64,000 nt of DNA from JAEZJZ01 sp050949055. GTDB lineage: Bacteria > Bacillota > UBA994 > UBA5500. Shown here piece by piece: positions 23,458-32,467 of this stretch. Within the stretch, counting starts at the first letter, position 1; every line of letters starts with the position of its first letter. A model generated the notes under the pieces. The model searched no databases. It was not told the DNA's origin and was given only the letters and a program-made list of their open reading frames with translations. The stretch is taken from NCBI GenBank assembly GCA_050949055.1, contig JBMNFA010000001.1:62001-126000 (forward strand), given 5' to 3'. A program made the position numbers and the translations under genes.

Positions 23458-25623
23458 TCAACAAGCAGGCAAGCGAATATGAAAGGTGGTGCCCACGCCC
23501 ACCTGGCTTTCCGCTTGCACATGCCCGCCGTGAGCGTCGATGATGCGGTAGCACAAATGCAGTCCCAACCCCGTTCCCTTCGGCTTTGTAGAGTAGAAGG
23601 GTGTGCCCAGCTTGGCCAACTCGCCTGCTGGGATGCCTTTGCCATTATCGCTGATCGCTATGTCCACCCATCCAGCTCTCAACGAGAGCCGTAGCAACAA
23701 GCGCGGCTGTGTCGTTCCCTCCATGGCTTCGCAGGCGTTCTTGGCCATGTTGAGGACGACTTGGCTGATCTGCCCCTCATCCACCAGCACCTGCGTGCCA
23801 CCATCGTCGCAGTGATAGGTGAACTGTACCCGGTGCAAGGCTGCCAATCCCTGCAGCGGCACCGCTAAACACTGGCCCAAAGCAGACAAGGGCAACTGCT
23901 CCAGTTTGGGTTCTCGCTGGCGGGACAGGCTGAGGTAGTCGGCGATGATTCGCTCCACTGCATTGGCTTGTTGCATCATCATCACCACGAACTGCCGATC
24001 GTGCCCCTGCGGCAATTTCTGACTAAGCAGTTGGCTAAAGCCCTTGATCACTGTCAAAGGATTGCGGATTTCATGGATCAGACCCTGAGCCATATCACCC
24101 AGCACGCTCAGCTTGGCGTGTTGATATAGCTGGGCCTGATCATACCGATACTGCGTGATATCCGAAATGGCCACAACATACCCACTGCAGCGCCTCTCCA
24201 GACCATAGACTGGCGACGACCTCAGCAAGACAGCCCCGGTTGCTCCCTGGGGTAGTTGCAGCCGAAACCCCAATACTTGCTGGCTGTCCAGTCTGAGTTG
24301 GCTAAGCTCGATGTCTGGGCTGAGTCGCTTGATCACGTCCAGCCAGAAGAGCCCCCGCACCTGCGCCGCTTCCCATCCGGTCGCTGCCGCGAACGCCTGG
24401 TTACAGGTGAGAACCAAACCATCACCATCGACCAACAGGACCAGATCAGCCAGTGCGTCCAGGATGGACTTGGTTTCCGCCCGCAATTCTGCAAGTCCAA
24501 GCTCCCTCCAACTTTCAGTGACTAGAATGACGCTGCCACCGCCAAACAGGGGACGAGACTCTAGATGCCAATGGCTGTGTTCGCCATCGGGATGTCTCAC
24601 GACCATTGTCTCTTGCTCGGGCGAGGGGGTGATTGTGCTATCGTCCGTCTGAAACTGGCAACCTCTAGCACGTAGGCTGTCCAATATGTCGCTCACATAG
24701 GTCCCACTGTGCCAGCCAGCAGGCAGGTCAAAGGCGCATGCCAGCTTCTGATTGACAAAGATAACCTCCCCCTGGGCGCTGATGGTCACGACTCCCACTG
24801 GCAATCCGTCGAAAATTGACTGCAAGGATTGGTAGGCAGTCTGCAGACGTATGCGAGGATAACTGAAAGCGCTGAAGAGGCAGTACCGCAGCAGCCACAG
24901 ATAGCAGCCCAATCTGAGCAGATGTCCCCAAGCTTTCCGCAAACCAATGTGGCTCGCTGCCGACGGCATCACCAGATTAACGACAATGGCCAACATCGCC
25001 ACCAGCAGTGCCGGCTCTGCTGCGTACCGCCGCTTGGCCGCAGGTATTGCCCGCATGGCGGTCAACAACAAGGCGACAACCAACCATTGGGGGAGCCTCT
25101 GCACGACCCCGCCCAGCGGCGAATCTCCCAACAAAGAGGCCGAGGAGATCAAGGAAGCCGTAAGCCCTATGGCAGCGCCGGCGCAACCAAGCGCGAACAG
25201 CAACAGTCTCCAGCGGCTGAAAGTCCTTTCAGCCGGCGGGTGTGCAGTCACAAACAGCGTCAACGCTGCCAGCAGCCTGGCCGCTGCCCACAATCCAGCG
25301 GGTGTTAGCCACCCTCCCAACTGCTGATCCGTGCCCATGGCAAACAGAATGTGCAGTAGGTCAACGATGGCTACTGACAAAAGGCCGAAACCTGCATACC
25401 GGGGGATAGCTGTTTCCCAGTCAAAACAAAGCCAACTGGCGACGAAGCAGACTAGGGATGCAAACACGCACAGCAACTCCGACAGCAGATGAACCATGGG
25501 AACCTTATCCCACCAGCCAGTAACCAGCAGGGCGGCCGCCAACGACACAACCAACGTGGCAGAGAAAGGGATGAGCAGCCTCTTGACATACCCATCCGTA
25601 GCCTGCAGGGCGTGACTATTCAT
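23458..25623 (-). CDS. Membrane sensor histidine kinase (MASE3-like, PAS)
   Basis: The 721-residue kinase has about eight N-terminal TM helices (1-255) that look like a MASE3 sensor (IVDLLHILFAMG). One or two PAS regions follow (255-490, with LADLVLLVDGDGLVLTCN), then HisKA with the phospho-acceptor in QGLIHEIRNPLTVIKGF, and HATPase_c with NMAKNACEAM (N box), ISDNGKGIP (G1) and GTGLGLHL (G2). This layout resembles sporulation kinases such as KinB. ATG 25623 overlaps the 3' end of the upstream kinase by 8 bases, so translation is coupled. There is no response regulator nearby, so the target is encoded elsewhere, as with Spo0-type phosphorelays. Confidence 0.92.
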   Translation of the reverse strand: MNSHALQATDGYVKRLLIPFSATLVVSLAAALLVTGWWDKVPMVHLLSELLCVFASLVCFVASWLCFDWETAIPRYAGFGLLSVAIVDLLHILFAMGTDQQLGGWLTPAGLWAAARLLAALTLFVTAHPPAERTFSRWRLLLFALGCAGAAIGLTASLISSASLLGDSPLGGVVQRLPQWLVVALLLTAMRAIPAAKRRYAAEPALLVAMLAIVVNLVMPSAASHIGLRKAWGHLLRLGCYLWLLRYCLFSAFSYPRIRLQTAYQSLQSIFDGLPVGVVTISAQGEVIFVNQKLACAFDLPAGWHSGTYVSDILDSLRARGCQFQTDDSTITPSPEQETMVVRHPDGEHSHWHLESRPLFGGGSVILVTESWRELGLAELRAETKSILDALADLVLLVDGDGLVLTCNQAFAAATGWEAAQVRGLFWLDVIKRLSPDIELSQLRLDSQQVLGFRLQLPQGATGAVLLRSSPVYGLERRCSGYVVAISDITQYRYDQAQLYQHAKLSVLGDMAQGLIHEIRNPLTVIKGFSQLLSQKLPQGHDRQFVVMMMQQANAVERIIADYLSLSRQREPKLEQLPLSALGQCLAVPLQGLAALHRVQFTYHCDDGGTQVLVDEGQISQVVLNMAKNACEAMEGTTQPRLLLRLSLRAGWVDIAISDNGKGIPAGELAKLGTPFYSTKPKGTGLGLHLCYRIIDAHGGHVQAESQVGVGTTFHIRLPAC

Positions 25624-27808
25624 GGGGAATCCTCCTCTCCCCGGGACATTGCTGTTCCTCTAGTGGTAAGCAGATCTTGAGGATCAAGACCGGACCGGGG
25701 TTAGGTTCTATGACCAAGGTGCCGTTTTGTTCAGCCACAATCTGTCGGCACAGGCCTAACCAGATGTCCTCCGCTTGCTCCCCAACACCCACTGACCAAG
25801 TTCGCTCAGGCGATGTATCTCCGCCGATACCGCTCCAACCAGTCCAACTGAGGGTCAAACACACGCTGTCAGCGCTGCAGCCAGCACTCAGATGCAGAGT
25901 TGAGTGCTGGTGAGCGTCGTTGCCCAACAACTTGCAGCAATATTGGACAGCCGTCAGTATGGCCTGCTGCAGCCGCAGCTTATCCACCTGTACTGTCAAT
26001 TCACCCTCACTCAGATCGTAGGTGAACCGGAACCCGTGCATGAAAGCATGACTGTCCAAGATCGGAACCAAAGGCTTGGCTATCGACTCTAGGCTGATCC
26101 ACTCCTTGTTGCTCGGGTGAGGTCGAGATAGCTCCAGAAACTCGGAAATGGTGCGCTGCAAGGCAGTGATCTCCGCATCGACAGTGTCCGAATACTCCCT
26201 GAGGGCCGATTCCTGCAGGCGGCTAGACAACAGCTGATTGTAGCCCTTCAGCGCAGTCAAAGGGTTGCGGATCTCATGGGCCAAGCCCGCCACCATCTGA
26301 CCGATGGCGGCCAAGTTTTCCTCCTGATGTGACCGATAGCTCTGCTTCTTCAGCGAAGTGATCTCAGTGCCGATCAGCACATAGCCATACCTGGTGCCGT
26401 CACTACCCTCGATGGGCGTGGCCCGTGTCAGCACCTGGTGTATTTGGCCGTCAGCACCCTTTACCTGGCACTCGTGCTGGCGCTGCAGCAGCTGCCGGGG
26501 CGACTCCAATCCCAGCTCCAACAGGGACCACAAGTCCTTCATCATCACCCCTTCGGCTTGGTCTCGAACAAGGCCGAAGAGCTGCAAGAAGGCTTCATTA
26601 CAGCTGAGCACCACACCCTGCGCATCGACTACCACGCAGATATCCCGCAGGGCGTTCAAAATAAGCCGCGTCTGCAGTCGCAATTGGTGCCTCTTGGCCA
26701 AGACGGTGTCCTCATCCAACAGGATGATGGCCCGTCCGTCCGACAGCTCCTGTGACTGCACCAGCACTTGCTTTCTGTGTCCGTGTGGGGGCTGGAATGT
26801 TGCTGTCTGCCGCAGGCCAGGTGGCTGCTCATCAGCCGATGCAAGTTCGAACTGCAGGCCAGCCACGCTGAACCCCTGCTGGCTCCGGATGAGGTGTGCG
26901 CCATAGTAGGGCTTGAGATCCAGCTCAAATAAACCGGTGCAACGGTCATTGGCGAATTCCAGCCTGCCCTGTTGGTCACAGGCGAGTACGCATAGGGGAA
27001 GGCTATTCAGCAAGGTGATTCCGCGCTGCTCGGCAGCCGCCAGCTGCTGATAGGGCTGCCTGATCCAGAGGACAAAGGTCCCACGAAAGAGATAGCAGTA
27101 ACTGGCCAGTTTCAGTGCATGCCCCAAAGGCATCAAGAAGCCGGTAACCGTGCCATAGAGGGCAAAGCAGCATTCTGACAACACAGTGAACACTAAGGAC
27201 AATAAGAGCCACTGCCGGAAGTCCGCCAGGGGCGCTCCCGACGATAGCAGCAGGCGGTGGAGACCGGCTAGCAGGGTGGCGATGATCAACAGCTCCAGTT
27301 GCCACTTCAGCGCTGTGACTCCACCTGCCGGCGTCAGCAAAGGCGGCAAGAGGGAAGAACTGGCGCTGAGGATGCCGATGGCCAGACCAACTGCAGCGAC
27401 CACGGGTAGCAACATTCGCCGCAGACTAAACCTCCGCAACGACGGAAAAGTGGTCAACAGCAAGGTAGCTGCCTCTACCCACCGGCCCAACACCCAGAAC
27501 CAGCTGCCCAGGTTACCTGGAAAATGGTAAGTATGCACCAGGTCAAGGATAGCCACCGATAGATAGCCCAAGCCGAGGGGGGTGACCGTCGGTTCACTGT
27601 CATCCTTCAGCCAGGCACAAAAAAAGACACCCAGAGCCACGGAAACGCAGGATATTTCCAGCACCGCGTGGATGAGCAGGGTGTCTGTAGGCCACCAGTA
27701 AGCGAGCAGGACCGCCAAGAGCACGCTGATCAAGGCGCTCGACACCAGCGATGGTGTTAAGCGACCGACAATTCTAGGTCCCAGTTGATACCTTTCCCGC
27801 TGCAGCAT
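25616..27808 (-). CDS. Membrane sensor histidine kinase (MASE3-like, PAS), paralog
   Basis: The 730-residue kinase parallels its neighbour: eight TM helices with AILDLVHTYHFPGN, PAS-like regions, the H box VAGLAHEIRNPLTALKGYNQLL and a C-terminal ATPase region. The ATPase part is diverged: the N box region reads ILTAVQYCCKLLGN without a clear asparagine, and the G1/G2 loops are SWTGWSGIGG and GVGEQAEDIWLGL. ATP binding may therefore be weak or lost. ATG 27808 follows AAGGAAGGA and matches the paralog's length; TTG 27877 after AAGGAG is an alternative. The kinase may act as a partner or modulator of the second one. Confidence 0.88.
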   Translation of the reverse strand: MLQRERYQLGPRIVGRLTPSLVSSALISVLLAVLLAYWWPTDTLLIHAVLEISCVSVALGVFFCAWLKDDSEPTVTPLGLGYLSVAILDLVHTYHFPGNLGSWFWVLGRWVEAATLLLTTFPSLRRFSLRRMLLPVVAAVGLAIGILSASSSLLPPLLTPAGGVTALKWQLELLIIATLLAGLHRLLLSSGAPLADFRQWLLLSLVFTVLSECCFALYGTVTGFLMPLGHALKLASYCYLFRGTFVLWIRQPYQQLAAAEQRGITLLNSLPLCVLACDQQGRLEFANDRCTGLFELDLKPYYGAHLIRSQQGFSVAGLQFELASADEQPPGLRQTATFQPPHGHRKQVLVQSQELSDGRAIILLDEDTVLAKRHQLRLQTRLILNALRDICVVVDAQGVVLSCNEAFLQLFGLVRDQAEGVMMKDLWSLLELGLESPRQLLQRQHECQVKGADGQIHQVLTRATPIEGSDGTRYGYVLIGTEITSLKKQSYRSHQEENLAAIGQMVAGLAHEIRNPLTALKGYNQLLSSRLQESALREYSDTVDAEITALQRTISEFLELSRPHPSNKEWISLESIAKPLVPILDSHAFMHGFRFTYDLSEGELTVQVDKLRLQQAILTAVQYCCKLLGNDAHQHSTLHLSAGCSADSVCLTLSWTGWSGIGGDTSPERTWSVGVGEQAEDIWLGLCRQIVAEQNGTLVIEPNPGPVLILKICLPLEEQQCPGERRIPHE

Positions 27809-28147
27809 GCTGTCGTCCTTCCTTGCCCGATCACCTGTTTGCTTGGGAGACTGGCTAGGTGAATAAAAATATTCCAATAGTTCACTCCTTCGACGGTGAA
27901 ACCTCTTTTCCCTTCCAATGTTTACATTTTTCACGGCCATTATCGCTGCAATAGCATTTCAAGCAGGAATTTTGCTACTAGTTGCAGAAGTGGAATTCCA
28001 GCAAGTCTGTGCCTACAGTGCGGTCCTCAGTCATGGGCTTGCCGGCATAATTAGGAGGTATGGAAGCTTGACAGTTGTTTACAGGGAGAGGTTGACAGGT
28101 GCGCTCTGGCGTGACAGAATGCACCTTTTTGAGGAGATGTGGGCGGA
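27809..28147. other. Divergent intergenic region, kinase operon and glmL-like operon
   Basis: It holds the start regions of both operons. On the plus strand TTGACA (28092-28097), a 17-base spacer and CAGAAT (28115-28120) form a plausible promoter for the operon at 28148. Another TTGACA is at 28070. On the minus strand no clear promoter was seen. An ORF across 27918-28151 has no ribosome binding site and is not called. Confidence 0.4.
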
Positions 28148-29971
28148 GTGACAGACAGGCGCTATCTGATTGTGGATGTGGGAAGCACCACCACTAAGGC
28201 ATTGGTGATCGAAGAGGTGAACGGCGAATACCGCCTCACCTGGCGCGGCGAGTCAGGCACTACGGTGGAAGCGCCCGACGAGAATGTGATGGTCGGCGTA
28301 CGGCGCGCGGTGGCAGAGATCTCGCGCCTATCTGGTTTCCCGCTGCTTGCCGGCGACCGGGTGGTGACGTCCGAGGCTGGCTGCAGCGAGTTTCTGGCTA
28401 CCAGCAGCGCCGGTGGCGGTCTGCAGGTGTTGGTCTGCGGTTTGGTGAAAAATGTGACCGCCGAAAGCGCTGAGCGCACTGCGCTGGGCGCCGGTGCCGT
28501 ACTGTTGGACGTGTTTTCTGCCGATGATAACCGCACCACCTTCAAGCGGATGGAAGCCTTACGGCAGGCTCGGCCGGACATGATCCTGCTGGCCGGTGGC
28601 GTGGACGGGGGAAAGACGGTGGACTTCGCAGTGGAGTTCTGTGACATGCTGAACAGCTCCAAGCCGCAGCCGCGGTTTGGAAAAACCTATCGCATGCCAG
28701 TGATCTACGCCGGCAACAACTTGGCCGCTCCGTTGGTGGAAGACACTCTGGATCCGGCCTTCGAGCTGTCGGTGATGCCCAATCTCCGACCGAGCTTTGA
28801 TCAGGAAAACCTGGGACCGGCCAGAGACAAGATCCACGAGCTGTTCCTGAGCCATGTGATGGAGCAAGCTCCTGGCTATGCCCTGTTGAAAGAGCAGACA
28901 ACCGCCCCGATCATGCCCACCCCCCTGGCGGTTGGAAAGATCATGACTCACCTGGCAGAGCGGGACCGGGTGAACATTCTGGGTGCGGACATCGGCGGCG
29001 CCACCACCGATGTGTTCTCGGTGATCGATGGTCGCTTCAACCGTACCGTCAGTGCCAACTTGGGCATGAGCTACAGTGCTGGCAACGTACTGACCAACGC
29101 AGGTACCGAGAATATTCACCGTTGGCTGCCGTTCCCCATTTCCTTGGGTGAATTGGAGGACGAGATCGGCTCCAAGTTGGTCCATCCCACCAGCGTACCG
29201 GCCACCATCCGCGATCTGTTGATCGAGCAGGCTTTGGCGCGGGAAGCGATGCGACTGTCCCTGATCCAGCACCTGGAGCTGACGGTGGAACTACCAGGGG
29301 AACGTTCCGCTTTGAAGCAAGCGATGTCCAGCCAACTGGAGAACGTGGTCAGGCAGGGGCGTGCACTGGACATGAACAAGATCGACCTGCTGATCGGTAG
29401 CGGCGGAGTGTTGTCCCATGCACCGCGCCGTGCCCAGGCAGCAGCCATGTTGCTGGACGCTTTTCAGCCCCATGGCTACTGTTTCCTGGCGGTGGACAGC
29501 ATCTTCATGATGCCTCACTTGGGCGCACTGACCCAAAAGAATCCTCAAGCGGCGCTGAACGTTTTGGAAAAGGACTGTTTCATTCGCTTGGGCCCCAGCT
29601 TCAGTCTGTTCGGGGTGCCGGAGGAGCAGATCACAAGTGGCGAACGCGCACTGCAATACACCCTTGCTACTCCCGCCGGAGAGCAAAAGGGCGAGCTGAA
29701 ATGGGGCGAGCTGACCTTGCTGCCATTGCCCCTGGGCCAGCAAGCCAGGATCCGCCTGCAACCTTACAACGGCGCCGATATTGGCGTGGGCAAGAATGCA
29801 GTGCTGGAGCGGGAGATCAGCGGAGGAGTAGTGGGAGTGATCCTGGACTGCCGTGGTCGCAAGCTGCCATCACTAGGTCCAGAAGACAACCTGCGGCAGA
29901 GGGCTGCTTGCCTAACAACTTTGGGCGCATATACCAACGAGGAGCTAGCCGGACTAGGAGGTGGCAACTAG
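28148..29971 (+). CDS. GlmL/MutL-family ASKHA ATPase (B12-mutase reactivase-like)
   Basis: The ~607-residue protein matches the glutamate mutase MutL/GlmL family (PF13941). It has two ATPase phosphate motifs, VDVGSTTTKALVIE at the start and LGADIGGATTDVFSVIDG near residue 285, plus family sequences ILLAGGVDGG, VIYAGNN and LIGSGGVLSHAP. Known members accompany adenosylcobalamin-dependent aminomutases and are thought to reactivate them with ATP. No glutamate mutase, ornithine or lysine aminomutase gene is present. It is the first of four tightly packed genes. GTG 28148 lies 11 bases after GAGGAG; GTG 28139 is too close. The next gene starts directly after its stop. Confidence 0.9.
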   Translation: MTDRRYLIVDVGSTTTKALVIEEVNGEYRLTWRGESGTTVEAPDENVMVGVRRAVAEISRLSGFPLLAGDRVVTSEAGCSEFLATSSAGGGLQVLVCGLVKNVTAESAERTALGAGAVLLDVFSADDNRTTFKRMEALRQARPDMILLAGGVDGGKTVDFAVEFCDMLNSSKPQPRFGKTYRMPVIYAGNNLAAPLVEDTLDPAFELSVMPNLRPSFDQENLGPARDKIHELFLSHVMEQAPGYALLKEQTTAPIMPTPLAVGKIMTHLAERDRVNILGADIGGATTDVFSVIDGRFNRTVSANLGMSYSAGNVLTNAGTENIHRWLPFPISLGELEDEIGSKLVHPTSVPATIRDLLIEQALAREAMRLSLIQHLELTVELPGERSALKQAMSSQLENVVRQGRALDMNKIDLLIGSGGVLSHAPRRAQAAAMLLDAFQPHGYCFLAVDSIFMMPHLGALTQKNPQAALNVLEKDCFIRLGPSFSLFGVPEEQITSGERALQYTLATPAGEQKGELKWGELTLLPLPLGQQARIRLQPYNGADIGVGKNAVLEREISGGVVGVILDCRGRKLPSLGPEDNLRQRAACLTTLGAYTNEELAGLGGGN

Positions 29972-31303
29972 ATGCTGAAACCTCGTTTTGTGGAGCGAGC
30001 ACGCCTGTTGCCATACAGCGGGCACGTAATTGTGGAACCAAACCAGTGGGTATCAGAGACGGAGACAGTAGCGCGGATCGACTATATCCCCGGCAGCATG
30101 CGCCGGTTTCAGGCTGCGGATACCCTGCGGGTGAGCGGAAAGGCGCTGCGGCAACAGATGCTGCTGCCCGATGGCGCACCGGTTGAGGTGGGAGATCCGG
30201 TCGCGGCCAGCTATTGTTTCGGTGAAAGGCGGGTAGTCACATCGCCCTACGCAGGATACATCGGGCTGGTTTCCAAGGGCTTAGGAAACATCTACATCCG
30301 CGAGCCGATCCCTGTGGGCTCGGGCGAACCGGAGGTATTGGATGTCCCAGCAGCCTTGGGGGTACAGCCGCGACTGGTGGGAGACTGCCTGCGGGTAAGC
30401 CCTGGACATGCGGTCATACCTGGCCAGGTGGTGGCCACCAGGCAGGTGGAGCGCAAGACTTTGGTGGTGCAGGCTTCGGTTTACGGCAAGGTGACCGATA
30501 TCGTCGACGGAGTGATCACCATCAAGCCCCTGCACGTGAGCACAGAACTGCCTGCTTACCTGGCTGGCCGGATATCGCAGGTGATGCCGGGACAGGGTGT
30601 GGTGGTCAAGTCCTACGCCTACCTGGTACAGGGTCAGTATGGGGTCGGTGGAGAGACCGGTGGTCGGTTGTTAGTGGCGGGAGGGGCTGACAGCGAGTTG
30701 GATCGCTCCGCAGCCACTAGCAGCTGGGAAGATAAGGTGGTTGTAGTCGGTGCCACCGCCAGTTTGGCGCTGCTCGAGGCGGCAGCAGCAGCCGGAGCCA
30801 GAGCGCTGGTGATGGCCTATTTGCCCATGCGCACCTTGCAGGAGTTCACCGCTGGCACCGGCACCGTCGGCCTGACCGGTGATGAAGACGTGCCTTTCAC
30901 TATCGTGATGACCGAAGGATTTCTGCCTCAGCGGATGTCCGAGCGCGCCTACAAAACCCTGCAAGCCCTGGAGGGCCGTTATGCGGCGGTGAACGGGACC
31001 ACCCATATCCGGGCAGGCGTCATCCGCCCAGAGGTGGTGGTTTGCGAGTCCGAGTGGCCGGCGGCTGACGACGGGTCAAGCGACGCAGAGCCGGAGCTGG
31101 ATGTGGGCAGCGTAGTGCGGATTACCCGCTCGCCCCATGCAGGCCAGGTGGGCAGGGTGATTGAGTTACCGGCAGCCAGACAGCGCATAGTCACCGGCTC
31201 CCAAGTGCGGGTAGCCCAGGTGGAGCTGGCGCACGGCACTGTGACAGTGCCGGTCAGCAATCTGGAGATCTGGTCCGCAGGGGGAGGTGGGCAGCATGTC
31301 TAG
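29972..31303 (+). CDS. Barrel-sandwich/KOW-like protein in the glmL-like operon
   Basis: The 443-residue soluble protein starts immediately after the glmL-like stop (TAGATG). The N-terminal third has turn-rich barrel-sandwich-type hairpins (LLPYSGHVIVEPNQWVSETE and RRVVTSPYAGYIGLVSKG). The middle (about 245-330) has an alternating alpha/beta segment, KVVVVGATASLALLEAAAAA-like, resembling a Rossmann or receiver-like unit. The last 70 residues contain a KOW-like motif (VGSVVRITRSPHAGQVGRVIE). I do not recognise the family. Its place next to a reactivase suggests a scaffold or carrier for the same unknown enzyme system. The tail gene at 1-180 shows a related GER-x-x-SP hairpin. Confidence 0.85.
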   Translation: MLKPRFVERARLLPYSGHVIVEPNQWVSETETVARIDYIPGSMRRFQAADTLRVSGKALRQQMLLPDGAPVEVGDPVAASYCFGERRVVTSPYAGYIGLVSKGLGNIYIREPIPVGSGEPEVLDVPAALGVQPRLVGDCLRVSPGHAVIPGQVVATRQVERKTLVVQASVYGKVTDIVDGVITIKPLHVSTELPAYLAGRISQVMPGQGVVVKSYAYLVQGQYGVGGETGGRLLVAGGADSELDRSAATSSWEDKVVVVGATASLALLEAAAAAGARALVMAYLPMRTLQEFTAGTGTVGLTGDEDVPFTIVMTEGFLPQRMSERAYKTLQALEGRYAAVNGTTHIRAGVIRPEVVVCESEWPAADDGSSDAEPELDVGSVVRITRSPHAGQVGRVIELPAARQRIVTGSQVRVAQVELAHGTVTVPVSNLEIWSAGGGGQHV

Positions 31304-32195
31304 GGGAACAGCGCTAAAACCAGAACTGATTATCCTGGCTGATAACGCCCACAGCATATTTCACCGCTTCCAGGGTTGGCCAGACCTGCAGGCTGAACCG
31401 GAACAGTACGCACAGACGGTAGGGGTGCCGGTGTTTGAACAGCTACCGGTGGAAGAATGGCGTCGCCAGCTGCAACAATCGGCGGCTGATCACATGGGAG
31501 ACCTGCGCGAAGCGGTGCAGCACCTGAAGAACGCCTTCACCTCCCAGCAGCAATTCACCTCCTGGGAGGGAGTGGCCCACAGTCTGCTGCTGCATTTCCT
31601 AACCTTTGGCGTAGGCAGCCAGTGGTTGTTTGGCTATTGGCAGACAGAGACCGGCGCTGTGGTGGTCAACGATCTGGATGCCAGTTTAGCCATCTGGCCC
31701 GCCTTTAGGCGCTCGAATCAGGAGTTCGGCCTCAGCTGTTTGATCGGAGCAGGTTATCAGCGGGGGCAGAGTCTGCATCAACTGCTGGCCACACCAGAAG
31801 TGGCTAGGTCTCTGGCTAGCTTGGACGAGGAACGGGCGCTGGTAGTGACCAACGCCTCCGCCCATCGAGTGCTCAATCGGTTGGGCGGGTTGGACGGCAA
31901 GCGACCGGACGGCGCCTATCGGGTAGGTTGGCCCACATTGGAGACTGAACAGCTGAAACAGCCCGGCATCAACCACGCCCTGCGCCTGACTGCTGCCGCA
32001 TTAGTGCTGATGCTCAAGCAGACGGTAGTTTCCCTGGTGGAACAGCAGCAGGCCGCCCAGTCGCTGCAGCGCCATCGGCCAGCAGACTTGGGCGTGGCAG
32101 CTCTGGCGATTTTCGCCGGAGTGCTGGCCGAAGACTGGCAGCAAGCAGGGCTGCTCCCCGAGGCGGTGCAGGCTGTGCTGGATGGTTTGGTCTAG
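31296..32195 (+). CDS. Unknown protein, third gene of the glmL-like operon
   Basis: The 299-residue protein begins MSRGTALKPELIILADNAHS and is mostly alpha-helical and soluble, rich in Gln and Leu, with no TM segment, signal peptide or cysteine cluster. I see no catalytic motif. ATG 31296 follows GGGGAGG by 8 bases and overlaps the previous stop by 8 bases (ATGTCTAG), so translation is coupled. The fixed position after the ATPase and barrel-sandwich genes implies a shared function, which remains unknown. Confidence 0.82.
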   Translation: MSRGTALKPELIILADNAHSIFHRFQGWPDLQAEPEQYAQTVGVPVFEQLPVEEWRRQLQQSAADHMGDLREAVQHLKNAFTSQQQFTSWEGVAHSLLLHFLTFGVGSQWLFGYWQTETGAVVVNDLDASLAIWPAFRRSNQEFGLSCLIGAGYQRGQSLHQLLATPEVARSLASLDEERALVVTNASAHRVLNRLGGLDGKRPDGAYRVGWPTLETEQLKQPGINHALRLTAAALVLMLKQTVVSLVEQQQAAQSLQRHRPADLGVAALAIFAGVLAEDWQQAGLLPEAVQAVLDGLV

Positions 32196-32219
32196 CGATG
32201 AAATGGGAGGTTGACTGCC

Positions 32220-32396
32220 ATGCTGAGTAAACTGAAGCAGCTGTTGCTGAGTGGAGGATCAAAAGGGGCAAAGCCATCGAACCTTTGCCTCTGGCGCGAC
32301 TTGGATGGATTGGATCAGCTAGCCAAGAATCTGGCAGCAGAGGCCAACCAAGTGGCGGACTGGGCCAGCCTGAAACGACAGCTGGCCGCCAAGTAG
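32220..32396 (+). CDS. Small protein of 58 residues, last gene of the glmL-like operon
   Basis: ATG 32220 follows GGGAGG by 9 bases and 24 bases after the previous stop. The product (MLSKLKQLLLSGGSKG...) is amphipathic at the N-terminus and helical, with basic and acidic residues and no cysteine cluster. A bidirectional terminator follows within 40 bases. The good ribosome binding site and operon position support it as a real gene; no family is recognised. Confidence 0.7.
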   Translation: MLSKLKQLLLSGGSKGAKPSNLCLWRDLDGLDQLAKNLAAEANQVADWASLKRQLAAK

Positions 32397-32432
32397 CCCC
32401 CCGTGGTGCGGTGAGTTAGAGTGAATCAATTA

Positions 32433-32458
32433 GGCGACCGGATCCGCATCCGGTCGCC
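32433..32458. terminator. Bidirectional terminator after the glmL-like operon
   Basis: GGCGACCGGAT/ATCCGGTCGCC, an 11-bp perfect stem with a 4-base loop, between convergent genes. Confidence 0.82.
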
Positions 32459-32467
32459 CTCCGTCTA

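Noticed and set aside
27840..27900. Sigma-H promoter before the kinase pair (AGGAGTG ... GAAT)
   Set aside because: The spacing is too short for sigma-H and the AGGAG is better explained as a ribosome binding site for an alternative TTG start.
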